Below, piece after piece: positions 33,684 to 40,660 of a stretch of DNA of 40,660 nucleotides. Each line of letters begins with the position of its first letter. Within the stretch, counting starts at the first letter, position 1. The notes beneath the pieces are model-generated. The model did no database searches, was not told where the DNA came from, and worked only from the letters and a program-made list of their open reading frames with translations. Source of the DNA: Phocaeicola intestinalis (GTDB taxonomy: Bacteria; Bacteroidota; Bacteroidia; Bacteroidales; Bacteroidaceae); NCBI RefSeq assembly GCF_014837065.1, contig NZ_JACSPP010000032.1:1-40660 (forward strand). Direction: 5' to 3'. A program made the translations under genes and the position numbers.

Positions 33684-33734
33684 GATTATCCGATTCCGGA
33701 AAAAAGATTATCCCATTTTGGAAAGAGGATTATT
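33684..33734. repeat. Array with exact 22-bp period (GATTATC units)
   Basis: GATTATC at 33684 and 33706 and GATTATT at 33728 start exactly 22 bases apart. The unit continues with a diverged C-ATTccGGAAA half (CGATTCCGGAAAA, CCATTTTGGAAAG). Three units in an intergenic region resemble in layout the arrays at 20185 and 40242. Binding sites or a repeat family are possible. Confidence 0.65.
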
Positions 33735-33786
33735 TGCTCCAGTACCAAAATCTGCCCTTAAAAATCGTACCGTACATGAATGAAAC

Positions 33787-33841
33787 AAAAAAGCCTTGCG
33801 GCTTCCGGCGTTTATTACAACGGCAGATAGCTGCAAGGCTT
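33787..33841 (-). terminator. Terminator after the susD-like gene
   Basis: AAGCCTTGC (33791-33799) pairs with GCAAGGCTT (33833-33841), with further partial pairing inside. On the minus strand the stem is followed by a T-run (plus A-run 33787-33792). It lies about 25 bases beyond the susD stop. Confidence 0.75.
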
Positions 33842-33865
33842 CATTGAAAATCTATATCAAATAAA

Positions 33866-35485
33866 TCAATATCCCGGGTTTTGAGTCCAATGCGGATAGG
33901 TATTCAGCACATCTCTGTGCAAGGGGAATATACGACAAGTCTTTTCGAAACGTGCTGTCGGGAAATCTTTCTTATGAAAACCATATTCGTTTTCAAACGT
34001 TCCGAAACGAATCATATCATTTCTACGCCAGTTTTCATCAAAAAATTCCCTTCCACGTTCGTCCAACAAATCTTGCAAAGAAGGAGTTGTAGCCAGAAGT
34101 GGAGCCTGGGCATATTCCCGGATTTGATTGAACAGACTCATCGCTGTCTCACCATTAGTAGCCGTACCACCTCGAACAATGGCTTCCGCCTTTGTCAGCA
34201 AGATATCTGCATAACGGAATATCGGCAAGTCATTCGACTGGTTTCTTCCATTCTTGTAATCGTCATCAATCACAAAAAACTTCACCGAACGGTAGCCTTG
34301 GCTATATCCTTTCGTGTTATCACCTACTCCCAATTGCACATCGTCAGGGATTTCAAGCGAAACGGTTTGAGTCAGCACAATAGGTTTGCCGTTTTCATCC
34401 AAAGCTATTTCCGAAGTCGGCTGGTAAGTATTCGGGTCATAAACATGTACAGTATCGCCAATTACGCTGTTATTACGTATGTCTCCTTCCAAACAGAAAA
34501 GACGTGAGAATTCAGGATTCATCGTAATATACCCGCCTGCAGAATTGCTTAACTTCATACCATAATAACTTTTTTCAACATCTCCTGCATTCTTCCAGGT
34601 ACGTGCCCGCCCGTATTGCATACCTGTAGCAGTATATGTATCATACGGCATGGCATAGATAAAATCTTCTACTTGCGAACCATTATCGGGGCCAAACTTT
34701 TCAGCGTAAGGCATTGAACCTAAATTGAATTTGCCGGATGCGATAATATCATCACAGATTCTGATACAATCATTCAGTTTTTCATTCTCAGCTGTAGCAG
34801 CTTCATATTGCTCAACCGAAGAAGCTGTATACACAGCCCAGTTGATATACAACTTTGCCAACAAAGCTTCTGCCATCCATTTAGTCGGCTTACCATAGGT
34901 ATTGTCACTGACTTCATCGGTGAGTTGAGGAATGATTTCCAATAATTCGCTTTCAATCCAACGGGCGACTTCTGCACGTGGAGCACGTACTACTTCATCA
35001 TTCGTTACAGGCAGGTAATCCAAAATAGGCACATCTCCCCAGCAGTCCATAATAATGAAAGTGAAAAAAGCACGCATTGCCCGCGCAGGAGCGATATCGG
35101 CAGGGGCTGCTTCTTCGCCTCCCAAATCACGGATTACCGTATTGGCTTTGGTAATGCCGCTGATAACCGTAGGCATCCAGTCAATCGATGCGTCTTCTGT
35201 TCTAAAATCGTGAAGGCTCGGATGGGAATAACAACCACTGTCGTACCAGCCTCCTCCGTATGAAACAGCTGTATATTCATCGCTCGACAAAGACATCGCT
35301 TCCATATAACGACGTCCGAATACATCACGCAAATGGAAATAAACATCCGCGTTCTTCGCCTCTACTGCAATATCATTTATTGGATATTGAGTATATTGAG
35401 ACTCTATATTTACATCTAAGTCTGTACATCCAGCAAGTAAAGCGGCAGTACAAATAGCATATAATGATTTTATATTCATTTTCAT
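33866..35485 (-). CDS. SusD/RagB-family glycan- or nutrient-binding lipoprotein
   Basis: The 539-residue protein starts with a lipoprotein signal whose lipobox LLAGC (16-20) puts the lipidated cysteine at Cys20. SusD/RagB features follow: TPR-type helices in KPTKWMAEALLAKLYINWAVY, and the C-terminal blocks LPIFRYADILLTKAEAIVRGG with LLDERGREFFDENWRRNDMIRFG. It sits at the cell surface as the lid over its SusC partner and hands over a nutrient. The ligand is unknown, since no glycosidase, peptidase or sensor gene is nearby. Met3 is an alternative start. The partner gene is 20 bases upstream. Confidence 0.93.
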   Translation of the reverse strand: MKMNIKSLYAICTAALLAGCTDLDVNIESQYTQYPINDIAVEAKNADVYFHLRDVFGRRYMEAMSLSSDEYTAVSYGGGWYDSGCYSHPSLHDFRTEDASIDWMPTVISGITKANTVIRDLGGEEAAPADIAPARAMRAFFTFIIMDCWGDVPILDYLPVTNDEVVRAPRAEVARWIESELLEIIPQLTDEVSDNTYGKPTKWMAEALLAKLYINWAVYTASSVEQYEAATAENEKLNDCIRICDDIIASGKFNLGSMPYAEKFGPDNGSQVEDFIYAMPYDTYTATGMQYGRARTWKNAGDVEKSYYGMKLSNSAGGYITMNPEFSRLFCLEGDIRNNSVIGDTVHVYDPNTYQPTSEIALDENGKPIVLTQTVSLEIPDDVQLGVGDNTKGYSQGYRSVKFFVIDDDYKNGRNQSNDLPIFRYADILLTKAEAIVRGGTATNGETAMSLFNQIREYAQAPLLATTPSLQDLLDERGREFFDENWRRNDMIRFGTFENEYGFHKKDFPTARFEKTCRIFPLHRDVLNTYPHWTQNPGY

Positions 35486-35505
35486 AATTGTAAGTCTGTT
35501 GATAA

Positions 35506-38496
35506 TTAGAAATTAACTTTTAAACCAATCATAGTGGTACGGGTATGCGGATAAGCGCTCCAACGGTAATCAACACCAGGAGCTAAGCCACCCATGTTTA
35601 CTTCAGGATCAAGCCCCTTATAACTAGTGATAGTGAATACATTGTTGCAAGTAATGTATAATTGTGCATTCTTCAACCAATTGTCAAAGTTTTTGAACGT
35701 ATACCCCAACGTCAGAGTGGACAGACGAAGGTATGAACCGTTTTCAATGAAACGGTCAGAAGGACGATTATTAGATGTATCTGTAGCCGGACGTTCGTAA
35801 AGGAATTCTCTCAGCACATTCTTACCGTTCGAAAAGTTTTCCGGACTGGTATAGTTAGCACGTGAACCATTGTAGATATCATTGCCGAATACACCGGTAA
35901 AGAATACCGTTGCATACCAATTCTTCCAAGAGAAAGTGTTATTCCATCCAAAGTTCAGCTTGGGTTGTGCGCAACCGGTAATGGTACGGTCCTTATCGCT
36001 AGGGTCAGTGGTCGTTTCTCCCGTACGTTCTCCTGTTTCTTCATCTCTTACATAATAAGTAGCGATTCCGTTTTCATTATATCCGGCAAATTCAAAGGTA
36101 TAGAATGTTCCGAGAGGTTCACCTTCCAAGATACGTTGGGTATAACCATTGGCAGAAACACCGGCTACCATCGGGTCACCCTGTGTAAATAAAGATACTT
36201 CGAATTGATCGTTTGACAATCTGTCTACAGTATTTTTATTGTGAGACAAGGTAACCGTCGTACTCCATTCGAAATCCCGAGTACGTACAGGAACAGCATT
36301 AATAGAAAATTCGATACCTTGATTGGTTATTTCACCTACATTGGCCTGGATATCGCCGAATGGATAAAGACTGGTAGAAACCGGATAATTCCAAATCAAG
36401 TCCTTGGTCTTTTTGTTATACCATTCGATGGTACCATTCAAACGGCCGTTGAAGAAAGCATAATCGATACCGATGTTAAACATTCCGGTAGATTCCCATT
36501 TCAAGTCAGGATTGGCGTTCTTGGTAGCCGCCAGCGTACGCCAACTCTTGCCGTTGTAAGTAAAGAAGCCCGATGCACCGTAGGTTTCATACGGGGTATA
36601 AGCTCCGAAGCCCAAAGCATTACCGCTGACACCATATCCCAAACGAAGTTTCAGGTTACTAATCACATCTTGGTGCTTCATGAAATCTTCTTCCGTAATG
36701 TTCCAGGCAACACTGACTGATGGGAATGTACCCCAACGGTTATTTTTGCCAAACACAGAAGAACCATCACGACGGATAGTAGCCTGAATCATATACTTGC
36801 TGTTGTATGAATAACCCACACGACCATAGAATGAGATATTGCGGACTGTTTCTTTGGTTCCACTTTCTATAGCAGGAATGCCGTCAATAGTACTTGCATA
36901 AGTCAACTGATTCCATTTCAACACATCATCATAAAAATCGTGCACAGTCAGCCCAAAGCCATCATTTGACATCCTTTCTTCCCATGAATAACCTGCCATG
37001 ATAGACAATTTATGTGCATCATTGATAGTTGTATCATAATTTCCGTAAGTTTCGAAAATGTGTTCATGCCCGAAGTAAGTATTACGCTTCGCCTGGCCGT
37101 TCTGCGCGTTGATACCCGGCTGCTGTGTGTTGTGGGTATGATATTCGCTGTAAGTGCGCTGGTTGTTGGTGAATGAGTAGTTGGCACTCCATTTCAAACC
37201 TTTGACAATTTCCAAAGTGGCCTTACTGATGAGTTGTGTGTTTTTATAGATTGTTTCAGAAGTATCTTCATAAATCAGCGACAATGGATTTATGTTCTGG
37301 CTGCCCGAAGCCTGTGTCCAGTTCCCATCATCGCGAACCGGAAGCATCGGAGAAAAATAATTCATGGCATCCAATACAGACACACCTTCATCATCCATGG
37401 GTACACCTACGCCTTTCCCGTAACGAGAATTAACGCCCACCGACAGTTCCAAGCGGTCTTTAAGCACCCTAGTGGTAAGCAAAGAACGTATATTCAAGCG
37501 ATCCATATCTGTACCTAAAATGACACCTTGACGATTTTGGTAATTGATACTTGCCATATAAGTTGTCTTTTCTGAACCACCATTGATAGAAACATTGTGA
37601 TTATGGCTGACTGCTGTACGAAGCACTTCATCTTGCCAATCAGTATTGGCACCCATATCATTAGATAATGTCAGACCGTTTTTTTCGGCATATGCCCGAA
37701 GTTCATCGGCCGTAGCCATATCCATTTTTTTTAAAATCTTGTCAAAAGCTACATAACCGCTATAAGTGACATTGGTACGTCCTTTTTTCCCCTTCTTGGT
37801 ATTGATGATAATAACACCATTGGCAGCCTTTGAGCCATAAATAGCTGTTGCTGTTGCATCACGAAGCACATCAATACTTTCAATATCATCTGGAGCAACC
37901 ATGGAAATATCAACGCCCGGAATACCGTCGATTACATAATACGGCTGCATGGCAGCACCTTCACGCAAAGAAGAAGCACCACGCAAGGTTATACTCGGAC
38001 TTCCGTTCGGGTCGCCGCTAGTAGTAATGGCTAAACCCGGAACTTTACCTTGTAATAACTGGGCGGGATCTGAGTAAACACCCACATTCAAATCTTCAGC
38101 TTTGATGGTGGTAATCGAACTGGTTACATCTTTACGCTGCATAGAACCATAGCCGATAACTACGACTTCTTCCAGCATCTGGTCATCTTCCTGCATGGTT
38201 ACATTAATGGTATTGGAGCGTACTTTAATTTCTTGGGAAAGATAACCAATGTAAGAAAACACCAAAGTCTTGCCTTGAAGTACATTGATGGAAAACTTTC
38301 CGTCCATATCGGTAATACTACCATTTGTGGTTCCTTTTTCCACTACACTCACGCCTATCAGCGGTTCGCCAGTCTTATCCTTTACAATACCTGTCACCGC
38401 ATTTTGGGCAAATGCATACATACTCACTAAAAGAAAAACCGCGAGAGAAAACAGGTTTCTCCGCGTCTGCCTGTTTGTTACTAGTTTGCTTTGCAT
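35506..38496 (-). CDS. SusC/RagA-family TonB-dependent outer-membrane transporter
   Basis: The 996-residue protein has a signal peptide (about 1-30, ending AFAQ) and a carboxypeptidase-like regulatory domain (TGIVKDKTGEPLIGVSVVEKG, about 34-110). The TonB box/plug region begins EEVVVIGYGSMQRKDVTSSI, with the family phrase YYVIDGIPGVDIS and IYGSKAANGVIIINTKKG. The barrel ends TTMIGLKVNF with terminal Phe, as expected for outer-membrane insertion. It imports a nutrient using TonB energy, with its SusD lipoprotein as lid. No STN domain is present, so it does not signal to an anti-sigma factor. Confidence 0.95.
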   Translation of the reverse strand: MQSKLVTNRQTRRNLFSLAVFLLVSMYAFAQNAVTGIVKDKTGEPLIGVSVVEKGTTNGSITDMDGKFSINVLQGKTLVFSYIGYLSQEIKVRSNTINVTMQEDDQMLEEVVVIGYGSMQRKDVTSSITTIKAEDLNVGVYSDPAQLLQGKVPGLAITTSGDPNGSPSITLRGASSLREGAAMQPYYVIDGIPGVDISMVAPDDIESIDVLRDATATAIYGSKAANGVIIINTKKGKKGRTNVTYSGYVAFDKILKKMDMATADELRAYAEKNGLTLSNDMGANTDWQDEVLRTAVSHNHNVSINGGSEKTTYMASINYQNRQGVILGTDMDRLNIRSLLTTRVLKDRLELSVGVNSRYGKGVGVPMDDEGVSVLDAMNYFSPMLPVRDDGNWTQASGSQNINPLSLIYEDTSETIYKNTQLISKATLEIVKGLKWSANYSFTNNQRTYSEYHTHNTQQPGINAQNGQAKRNTYFGHEHIFETYGNYDTTINDAHKLSIMAGYSWEERMSNDGFGLTVHDFYDDVLKWNQLTYASTIDGIPAIESGTKETVRNISFYGRVGYSYNSKYMIQATIRRDGSSVFGKNNRWGTFPSVSVAWNITEEDFMKHQDVISNLKLRLGYGVSGNALGFGAYTPYETYGASGFFTYNGKSWRTLAATKNANPDLKWESTGMFNIGIDYAFFNGRLNGTIEWYNKKTKDLIWNYPVSTSLYPFGDIQANVGEITNQGIEFSINAVPVRTRDFEWSTTVTLSHNKNTVDRLSNDQFEVSLFTQGDPMVAGVSANGYTQRILEGEPLGTFYTFEFAGYNENGIATYYVRDEETGERTGETTTDPSDKDRTITGCAQPKLNFGWNNTFSWKNWYATVFFTGVFGNDIYNGSRANYTSPENFSNGKNVLREFLYERPATDTSNNRPSDRFIENGSYLRLSTLTLGYTFKNFDNWLKNAQLYITCNNVFTITSYKGLDPEVNMGGLAPGVDYRWSAYPHTRTTMIGLKVNF

Positions 38497-38533
38497 AAAT
38501 TTGTATAGATTTAATTAATTAACTATTCAATGG

Positions 38534-38541
38534 CAAAATTA
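38534..38541 (-). promoter_or_regulatory. Putative susC promoter -7 box
   Basis: TAATTTTG on the minus strand fits TAnnTTTG, with a leader of about 30 bases to the susC start. No -33 box was found at normal spacing. The stretch 38497-38837 otherwise holds a repeat fragment and a terminator and no gene. Confidence 0.45.
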
Positions 38542-38710
38542 AACATATTCTGTAACACTTATTACATTGATGGCATAATTTTTTCTAACCGAAGTTATTT
38601 TTAATAAAATTTACGTCACTAAAAACACTGTAAGCATGCATCGGATTCTTTTTGGTTAACATTCTTTTAATATTACAGATTCACATGGAGAAAGCAATAC
38701 AAGTTTTTTT

Positions 38711-38763
38711 AGAAACTGTCTTGAATTTATCGCGTGCAGATTTGGGATGAGTTTTTAAGGCTG
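38711..38763. repeat. Partial copy of the MITE-like element
   Basis: The stretch from AGAAACTGTCTTGAATTTATCG through GATTTGGGATGAGTTTTTAAGG matches 17717-17770 of the full element with scattered changes. Neither the outer terminal repeat nor the opposite inner arm is present, so it is a fragment. Confidence 0.65.
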
Positions 38764-38780
38764 CGTATAGATACTAAAAA

Positions 38781-38808
38781 AAACTCCTTTCGAAATCGAA
38801 AGGAGTTT
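38781..38808 (-). terminator. Terminator after the DUF4295 gene
   Basis: A 13-bp perfect stem (38781-38793 against 38796-38808) has a two-base centre and A/T-rich ends. It lies 29 bases past the stop of the ribosomal-protein operon's last gene and can work in both directions. Confidence 0.75.
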
Positions 38809-38837
38809 TAATGATATAATTAACTCTAATTAAAGCC

Positions 38838-38993
38838 TTATTTCTTAAAAAAGTCCTGAACTTTTTCATTAGGTACCATCTGTTCGTCAAAAACATAAGC
38901 ACCAGTCTTCGGCGACTTAACCATTTTGATAACCTTTGTATAAGAACGGCCTTCTTTTCCTGTCTGAAGGGTTGCGACTGTTTTCTTTGCCAT
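38838..38993 (-). CDS. DUF4295 small protein
   Basis: A 51-residue protein runs from an ATG at 38993 to a TAA at 38838. It starts MAKKTVATLQTGKEGRSYTKV and ends EKVQDFFKK, is rich in lysine, and fits the DUF4295 family that occurs beside rpmG and rpmB in Bacteroidetes. Its size and basic character suit a ribosome-associated protein, but no role is proven. It is 9 bases downstream of rpmG, and the terminator follows. Confidence 0.85.
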   Translation of the reverse strand: MAKKTVATLQTGKEGRSYTKVIKMVKSPKTGAYVFDEQMVPNEKVQDFFKK

Positions 38994-39002
38994 GGTGTCT
39001 TA

Positions 39003-39191
39003 TTATTTAATTTCTTTGTGAACTGTTACTCTTTTCAAAATAGGATTGTATTTCTTCAATTCCAATCTCTCGGGTGTATTCTTTCTATTCTTCGTAGTGA
39101 TGTAACGAGAAGTACCCGGCATACCACTATCTTTCATTTCAGTGCATTCCAAGATTACTTGCACTCTGTTGCCTTTAGCTTTCTTAGCCAT
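39003..39191 (-). CDS. rpmG: 50S ribosomal protein bL33
   Basis: The 62-residue protein matches bL33: [20 protein letters not shown], with [21 protein letters not shown] at its centre and a basic C-terminus. The zinc-binding cysteine pairs are absent, only one cysteine remaining, so this is the zinc-free form. It is part of the large subunit near the E site. Confidence 0.95.
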   Translation of the reverse strand: MAKKAKGNRVQVILECTEMKDSGMPGTSRYITTKNRKNTPERLELKKYNPILKRVTVHKEIK

Positions 39192-39210
39192 ACTTTTACT
39201 CTCCTTTTAA

Positions 39211-39471
39211 TTAACCAACGATTTTGATAGTTTTCCAATCACAGTAACCTTTCGCAACAGCTTCATTCAGTGCTGCATCCAGCCCTTTCTTATTAATAAT
39301 TCTCAAGCCGTTAGCACTAATCTTCAGGCTAATCCAGCAATCTTGTTCTACATAGTAGAATTTTTTTGTAAACAAGTTCACATCGAACGTTCTTTTCGTT
39401 CTTCTTTTTGAGTGTGAAACGTTGTTGCCAATCATGGCTTTCTTTCCGGTAATTTGACAAATTTTCGACAT
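39211..39471 (-). CDS. rpmB: 50S ribosomal protein bL28
   Basis: The 86-residue protein begins [20 protein letters not shown], the bL28 opening, and continues [13 protein letters not shown] with [15 protein letters not shown]. It is a large-subunit protein. The gene heads the rpmB-rpmG-DUF4295 operon. Confidence 0.96.
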   Translation of the reverse strand: MSKICQITGKKAMIGNNVSHSKRRTKRTFDVNLFTKKFYYVEQDCWISLKISANGLRIINKKGLDAALNEAVAKGYCDWKTIKIVG

Positions 39472-39520
39472 TTCTATCTAGTTTTTATAGTTTTATTTCT
39501 ATGCTCCTTAAAACGGAGTG

Positions 39521-39551
39521 CAAAGTAAGCGGTTTTATTTTACATATGCAA
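39521..39551 (-). promoter_or_regulatory. Promoter of the rpmB operon
   Basis: On the minus strand TTG (plus 39549-39551) stands 20 bases before TTACTTTG (plus 39521-39528), which is close to the Bacteroides -7 box. The start would be about 45 bases before rpmB. Confidence 0.6.
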
Positions 39552-39574
39552 GTTTTTCTTCAATAAATTGCCTT

Positions 39575-40075
39575 TTATTGCTCATTTTCTTTGTTTTGGC
39601 AAATAGAGAGCAACAGTTGAAGCACATTTTTAGTAGCAAACTGGATATTTTTGTCGCGTCCCTCGTCTTCTGTCAGCTTGAGTGTCATAATTTTGTCTTT
39701 ACTCCCGGCTGCCAGCCAAATGGTACCGACAGGCTTCTCAGGAGTACCTCCACCCGGTCCGGCAATGCCCGATGTAGCCATGGCATAATCAGTCCCAAAA
39801 GTATCAATAGCTCCCTTCACCATTTCGATTACGGTTTCTTCACTCACCGCTCCGCATGCCTGAAGGGTTTCCGCTTTTACATGCAACAAGTTTTCCTTCA
39901 CTTCATCGGCATATGCTACCACTCCACCTTTATAAAAACGTGAGCTACCGGGTACTGCCGTAATAATGGCTGCTACATTTCCGGCCGTACAACTTTCTGC
40001 AGTTGCCAATGTATAACCTTCTCTCCAAAAGATTTCGCTGATTTCCTTGCTCAGCTTTTTAGTTTCTACTGACAT
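39575..40075 (-). CDS. CinA C-terminal-type protein (PncC-like nicotinamide-nucleotide amidase)
   Basis: The ATG at 40075 (MSVETKKLSKEIS) is preferred to a TTG start at 40126. The 166-residue protein corresponds to the CinA C-terminal domain: YTLATAESCTAGNVAAIITAVPGSS (catalytic Ser/Thr area), FYKGGVVAYADEVK, and ATSGIAGPGGGTPEKPVGTIW. Stand-alone members deamidate nicotinamide mononucleotide in NAD salvage. The N-terminal molybdopterin-binding-like half of full CinA is absent. Which activity applies is inferred from the family. Confidence 0.88.
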   Translation of the reverse strand: MSVETKKLSKEISEIFWREGYTLATAESCTAGNVAAIITAVPGSSRFYKGGVVAYADEVKENLLHVKAETLQACGAVSEETVIEMVKGAIDTFGTDYAMATSGIAGPGGGTPEKPVGTIWLAAGSKDKIMTLKLTEDEGRDKNIQFATKNVLQLLLSICQNKENEQ

Positions 40076-40241
40076 GTCCTTTATCTGTTTTTTAGTTAAT
40101 AACTTCGTCCAGGAGTCAAAAGCCAATAGCCAGACTTTCGAAAACCGGCATAAAAAGGATTGCTTCTGATTTCCTTCAACTCCTTATTATTATTATATTA
40201 ATAATATCTGCAAACAGCCAATATATACCCCCTAAAAAAGA

Positions 40242-40330
40242 ACATATACTGCATCGGCAGTTGAATATATACTGCATCTGCGATTGAATATATACTGCAT
40301 CGGCAGTTGAATATATCTTCATCGGCGAAC
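40242..40330. repeat. Tandem array of 23-bp units (ATATATACTGCATCGGC type)
   Basis: Units start at 40242, 40265 and 40288, exactly 23 bases apart, with a partial fourth at 40311. The shared core is ATATACTGCAT followed by a C/G-rich half and TTGA. The stretch 40127-40660 has no gene; it holds this array and pieces of the MITE-like element. Confidence 0.8.
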
Positions 40331-40382
40331 GCAGTACTACTGCGTTTTTAACCCGAACAAACTGGCTATGCAGACATTCATC

Positions 40383-40660
40383 AGAAACTGTTTAAAATTT
40401 CCAATAAAGCAATATTATATCAGGTCCTTTTGAGCTTGCTACCGGTCTGTTTTCCCGGTTTTATCCGGAAAGTAACTACCTCATCCCTGTATAAATCAGA
40501 AAAGCAGCCCCGATTATGTCCAGAAACTGTTTTGAATTTCTACAGAAAGTCTCTCAAAACAAACCTGAGCAAATTTCAAACAGGTTCTAAGAAGCTGTTT
40601 TGAATTTCTCCAAAAAGTTTTTCTTGGCTTGATGTATCCGTTTTCGTGTGTGCTTTGGGC
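40383..40660. repeat. Rearranged copy of the MITE-like element, cut by the window edge
   Basis: From 40383 there are several element pieces: AGAAACTGTTTAAAATTTCC, an inner-repeat copy near 40514, a terminal-repeat copy at about 40565-40590 (inverted relative to the full copy), and then 73 bases at 40588-40660 that exactly equal the reverse complement of 17839-17911. The pieces look like two copies joined or nested. The end is beyond the window. Confidence 0.65.

Noticed and set aside
40242..40330. CRISPR array
   Set aside because: Units are contiguous without unique spacers, unit length is only 23 bases, and no cas gene is present.

Overview
The window looks like a chromosomal segment of a gut Bacteroidales species of the Bacteroides/Phocaeicola type. 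The evidence is an adjacent SusC/SusD pair, a moxR-DUF58-batABCDE aerotolerance operon, several matches to the Bacteroides -7 promoter box (TAnnTTTG), weak Shine-Dalgarno sequences, and a DUF4295 gene next to rpmG and rpmB. The species is not determined. No rRNA or tRNA gene and no CRISPR array was seen.

Layout. 1-717: decayed end of an IS66-family element. 937-2853: two divergent exported proteins, a TlpA/thioredoxin-like protein without the CXXC pair (minus) and a secreted protein with a TonB-C-terminal-like domain (plus). 3128-14771: a compact eight-gene plus-strand defence island: SNF2 helicase, AAA ATPase, DUF4276 TOPRIM-like protein, two-TM protein, type III-like DNA methyltransferase (Mod), second AAA ATPase, HNH nuclease, type III-like restriction helicase-nuclease (Res). 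15048-17557: serB and a DEAD-box RNA helicase. 18108-19910: YbjQ-like protein, universal stress protein and a small HTH protein, all minus. 20417-29806: PAP2 phosphatase and the bat operon, read from moxR at 29806 leftward. 29963-33573: HU-LysM membrane protein, HU protein, rimO and ftsY (minus). 33866-38496: SusD and SusC (minus). 38838-40075: DUF4295, rpmG, rpmB and a CinA/PncC-type amidase (minus).

How the genes work together. The island genes are joined by 4-20 base overlaps or gaps of 6-20 bases, so they are probably one transcript. Mod and Res would form a type III-like restriction-modification core. A Septu-like ATPase/HNH pair lies between them, and an AAA/TOPRIM-like pair, a membrane protein and a SNF2 helicase lie upstream. 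This arrangement is the best candidate for an undescribed or composite anti-phage system. The bat genes encode a MoxR chaperone, a DUF58 protein, two membrane-anchored VWA proteins and TPR/BatD partners at the cell envelope.

Intergenic DNA carries two kinds of repeat not explained by genes: a ~314-bp MITE-like element with nested inverted repeats (full copy 17625-17938, partial copies at 38711 and at the right edge), and three separate short arrays with an exact 22- or 23-bp period (20185, 33684, 40242). Functions come from motif reading only; no database search was run.
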